64,000 nt of DNA, from the NCBI GenBank assembly GCA_964017045.1, contig OZ024810.1:15426704-15490703 (forward strand), read 5' to 3'. Source of the stretch: Omphiscola glabra. Lineage: Eukaryota > Mollusca > Gastropoda > Lymnaeidae. Positions 63,401 through 64,000 of the stretch are shown piece by piece; positions within the stretch are counted from its first letter, which is position 1, and the number at the start of each line of letters is the position of its first letter. A program made the position numbers and the translations under genes. The notes beneath the pieces were generated by a model, which saw nothing but the letters and a program-made list of their open reading frames with translations, was not told where the DNA came from and ran no database searches.

Positions 63401-63506
63401 AGACCCCGGTCACCGTTCAGGGGATGCTGGACATTGCTTCTTTCATGAGGAACTTCCCAGATCATGTCTTAAGAGAGTCCCAGAGATTAGGAAATGCGAC
63501 AAACAG
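42496..63506 (+). CDS. Receptor copy 2: CTLD-CTLD-Ig adhesion GPCR, partial (runs off the right edge)
   Basis: Exons 1-16: 42496-42580, 43031-43213, 46846-46921, 47087-47176, 47881-48026, 49136-49265, 51500-51650, 52044-52119, 52254-52402, 54614-54709, 55012-55132, 58236-58503, 59515-59650, 60973-61135, 61300-61448, 63259-63506. They total 2267 nt (755 codons plus two bases) and are open throughout, with every junction in the same phase as copy 1. Visible domains are signal peptide, two CTLDs, Ig-like, linker, HRM-like and GAIN subdomain A; the GPS and 7TM should follow beyond the window. Length differences from copy 1 are in-frame (exons 1, 2, 9, 10, 12). Its introns are on average much longer than those of copy 1 because of transposon insertions. 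Copy 2 looks the more intact of the two. Confidence 0.88.
42665..42975. repeat. Tandem repeats in intron 1 of copy 2
   Basis: Two or three CATACATGTCTGG units (42670-42735) are followed by about six units of ACCAATATGTAACCAATCAA plus AGGGCGACTTATGAG (42775-42970). In copy 1 the second unit is present only about twice (11655-11735) while the first is expanded: reciprocal array growth. Confidence 0.85.
43031..48026 (+). CDS. Copy 2 exons 2-5: first C-type-lectin-like domain
   Basis: Codons about 29-193. It opens with TGCIFVCNGYGPSDTGTCFH, has KETLTWPDAHTFC and TQWEDSYTNVFVPC, and ends HFFVCMFEVKF. Differences from copy 1 are an extra Cys in FVCNG (Ser in copy 1), Trp in TQWED (Cys in copy 1), and loss of the LCVL Cys pair partner (NGTC in copy 1, NGAR here). 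The disulphide set has therefore been rearranged. Exons 43031-43213, 46846-46921, 47087-47176, 47881-48026. Confidence 0.8.
45090..45521 (-). mobile_element. LINE 3' end relic in intron 2 of copy 2
   Basis: Minus-strand frames give CESWTLTAELERKIKAMEMR, RSILGICYRDHITNEQVKER and, after a frameshift, GGRRRGRKRKRWEDNIKEWT and EDREEWRRIV: the C-terminal part of an invertebrate non-LTR retrotransposon polyprotein. It is 5' truncated and shifted. Confidence 0.85.
47288..47530. mobile_element. Interspersed repeat fragment in intron 4 of copy 2
   Basis: Begins CATCATCATCAGTGGCACTA and contains CTTTCCATTCGGATCGATCC and CTCTGTCTTGGACGACC. This resembles the 3' portion of retroelements that end in (ATC)n. 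It is absent from intron 4 of copy 1. The class is uncertain. Confidence 0.5.
49136..52119 (+). CDS. Copy 2 exons 6-8: second C-type-lectin-like domain
   Basis: Codons about 194-312. Key elements are ASCKRALQDGTNF, RKMLISYGNASINLGYINN, LFWLDAEQFQGCSAVAVG and PCGTRLRVLCQL. Exons 49136-49265, 51500-51650, 52044-52119, with lengths identical to copy 1. Confidence 0.7.
49450..51110 (-). mobile_element. Non-LTR retrotransposon relic in intron 6 of copy 2
   Basis: The minus strand at 50065-50469 encodes reverse transcriptase palm and thumb: LIRELLFADYAALTSHTEES, FELSISLQKTHVMMQQAP and NKRVWNKS. The catalytic F/Y-A-D-D is FADY, so the second aspartate is lost. Upstream pieces lie at 50400-50930 in other frames, and the 3' end near 49450 carries TTCCGTCTTCGCGAGACGAT. 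Intron 6 of copy 1 has the flanks without this element. Confidence 0.85.
52254..55132 (+). CDS. Copy 2 exons 9-11: Ig-like domain, intact
   Basis: Codons about 313-434. VSIECVTSIGT, FYKKGIPVMTQD and NQYFHCEVNNLKDG show the Ig cysteines. The GGA at 52397-52399 is the codon that is TGA in copy 1. Exon 10 has two possible in-frame acceptors six bases apart (CAG|TTTCAG|GCA). Exons 52254-52402, 54614-54709, 55012-55132. Confidence 0.75.
52450..54610. other. Intron 9 of copy 2, no gene
   Basis: Contains a TTTCGG-rich stretch (53555-53700: repeated GGTTTCGGC motifs) and a degenerate tandem array at 54230-54400 (TCATTTTCTGGTA-type units every 25-28 bases). No coding sequence recognised. Confidence 0.5.
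55265..55390. repeat. Interspersed repeat, inverted partner of 29985-30105
   Basis: Shares GGCTAAGAGCCTTC, GCAGACAGGACAAAT and the flanking order, reversed, with intron 24 of copy 1. Confidence 0.7.
55640..57235 (+). pseudogene. hAT-family (ZMYM-like) transposase relic in intron 11 of copy 2
   Basis: Broken plus-strand frames resemble hAT transposases of the DUF4371/ZMYM1 group in order: ITQYLAERNLSFRGNSDTIF (55715), YDNGVNVKVANKRVQAW (56120), SLVGIRWECRIECIKAIE (56335), and a C-terminal dimerisation part with LWVTLRKMLKIPTTLAGVEG and SFMAQDRVNS then ILSIEN. Many stops and shifts separate them, so it is dead. Copy 1 intron 11 lacks it. Confidence 0.8.
58236..61448 (+). CDS. Copy 2 exons 12-15: linker and HRM-like segment
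   Basis: Codons about 435-673. Same order as copy 1: YEIYSLHIDLMSNNMADTLA, RKSLVAYFYQNVSETQTIED, SIDWCWPV, GTVWKSPNTCAQ, TIACEGDKIIGLYW and NPLCDYY. The least conserved part is in exon 12 (PPAMRSLSNGSTLVD), with two extra codons relative to copy 1. Exons 58236-58503, 59515-59650, 60973-61135, 61300-61448. Confidence 0.7.
59800..60312. repeat. Minisatellites in intron 13 of copy 2
   Basis: 59810-60090 holds degenerate ~28-30-bp units (TGATGTTAATACCATCCTCT type). 60150-60312 holds about six 27-bp units of GCCTGATACAGATGTCGTCT plus CCTGTTG, related to the copy 1 array at 19763. Confidence 0.8.
60375..60834. mobile_element. hAT-type MITE in intron 13 of copy 2, with internal tandem repeats
   Basis: Ends CAGGGGTCTGGAACC and (reverse complement) CAGGGGTCGGGAACC are near-perfect terminal inverted repeats, followed by TGGCTCGAGAGCCAGATGAG, typical of one hAT non-autonomous group. 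Inside, a 44-bp unit (AAGTCTACTGCAGCTCAGCA) is repeated three times at 60530-60655, and a 41-bp unit (GGCTCTCACAGAATTACGTT) at 60722-60805. The flanking 8-mers (ATCTAATG and ATCTGTGA) match only partly. Confidence 0.75.
61576..63225 (-). mobile_element. 5'-truncated Helitron in intron 15 of copy 2
   Basis: The minus strand ends GTACTCACTAG followed by T. CTAG plus T is the typical Helitron 3' terminus, and a GC-containing sub-terminal segment (GCAACGCATGACGAG) precedes it. Coding parts read from about 63220: HRLHATNQNPDIQFTPNEYP, GLYFLDAPGGTGKTFLIS (Walker A), then the 375-codon frame 62765-61638. Frameshifts and missing segments make it non-autonomous. Copy 1 intron 15 is only 235 bases, so the insertion followed the duplication. 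Confidence 0.88.
61638..62765 (-). pseudogene. Helitron PIF1-like helicase, C-terminal part
   Basis: A 375-codon open frame with SF1B helicase motifs: ALILFSGDFRQTLPVIPRST (motif III), TNMRVQL, WLSTHAILAAKN, GVPIILLRNINPPRLCNGT, FAMTINKAQGQSLQ (motif V) and HGQLYVACSRV (motif VI). The first ~30 residues are out of frame with the ancestral protein: the region equivalent to DGGRTA and WEECTMPHKKS is read in another frame. Walker A lies upstream at 62837-62866, separated by a stop and a deletion. Rep (HUH) is absent. Confidence 0.9.
63259..63506 (+). CDS. Copy 2 exon 16: GAIN subdomain A
   Basis: Codons 674-755. Contains VIPEDVRYIADIFQKSSDIR and MLDIASFMRNFPDHVLRE. Same length (248 nt) and phase as copy 1 exon 16, ending AACAG|GTTTGT. 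The acceptor is AAAAG in a poor pyrimidine context just outside the Helitron. Confidence 0.85.
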
Positions 63507-64000
63507 GTTTGTCCTCAGATGGCAACAAGTGTGTGCGTCTGTGTGGAATAATGTTTTAAACTGTATTGATTTGTTAAAGTTTCAGTTTACTGTCGGATTT
63601 CTTGAACTTTTTGGCAGCACCGCTCTCACTTTTAAATTCAAAATATTTACCGAACTATCTGGCTAACCCTCTATCCCCTACAACAAATCCCGCACCACCA
63701 GAATATGTGGGTCCCAATGTTCCCTTTAAACTGTGTGCATGTGCGCGCACACTACTTGTAATGCAACACATGTAAACATTTAATTACACACACAAGTTTA
63801 TTTATATGAAAATAATTGAATTTTCCATTACATATTTGTGAAATTTTATAAAGAATAGATATAAAAAATATCATATATATATATATAGAAAAATATATAT
63901 TATATAAATAAATAATATTATTAATAATTACCAATTGAAAATCAAATAACCAATGCGATGTGTCCAAATAAAAGTATTTAACACTTAATAATTATTTACA
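63507..64000. other. Start of intron 16 of copy 2
   Basis: AT-rich intronic sequence with (TA)n runs. The next exon is not reached. Confidence 0.6.

Overview
The window looks like nuclear DNA of an invertebrate animal, most likely a gastropod mollusc. It is AT-rich, introns are many and have GT..AG ends, microsatellites and minisatellites are dense, and fragments of LINE, hAT, Helitron and LTR elements occur throughout. Nothing bacterial (operons, Shine-Dalgarno sites, CRISPR) is present. The species assignment is inference, resting on the repeat style, a SPIN-like hAT element and a lectin/Ig receptor architecture.

The main content is two tandem, same-strand copies of one large multi-exon gene. 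It encodes an adhesion G-protein-coupled receptor: signal peptide, two C-type-lectin-like domains (CTLD), one Ig-like domain, a linker, an HRM-like cysteine segment, a GAIN domain with GPS, a secretin-type 7TM and a cytoplasmic tail. Copy 1 (11045-31451) can be followed through 26 exons to its stop codon and polyadenylation signal. Copy 2 (42496 to beyond the right edge) is present for exons 1-16, through the first GAIN exon at 63506. All exon junctions I assigned keep the reading frame and are shared between copies, which validates the models. The start codons lie about 31.45 kb apart. Homology begins far upstream (about 2960 pairs with about 36175), so the duplicated unit is about 33 kb.

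Copy 1 carries two potential lesions that copy 2 lacks: an in-frame TGA in exon 9 (Ig domain) and a tandemly duplicated 3' splice site at exon 5. With the TGA read as stop, copy 1 would make a secreted protein of about 366 residues with two lectin domains. Copy 2 is open as far as it can be seen.

Left edge (42-907): two exons of an unrelated minus-strand gene with an apparent 1-base frameshift. Region 2960-11000: duplicated upstream flank with minisatellites, a foldback element and a solo LTR just upstream of copy 1. Region 31450-42400: intergenic, dominated by minisatellites, then the duplicated flank of copy 2 with a SPIN-like MITE. Copy 2 introns have been invaded by a LINE, a hAT transposase relic, a hAT-type MITE and a Helitron; copy 1 introns hold a nested MITE pair and a different LINE. 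Comparing the two copies gives filled versus empty sites for several insertions and so a relative history.
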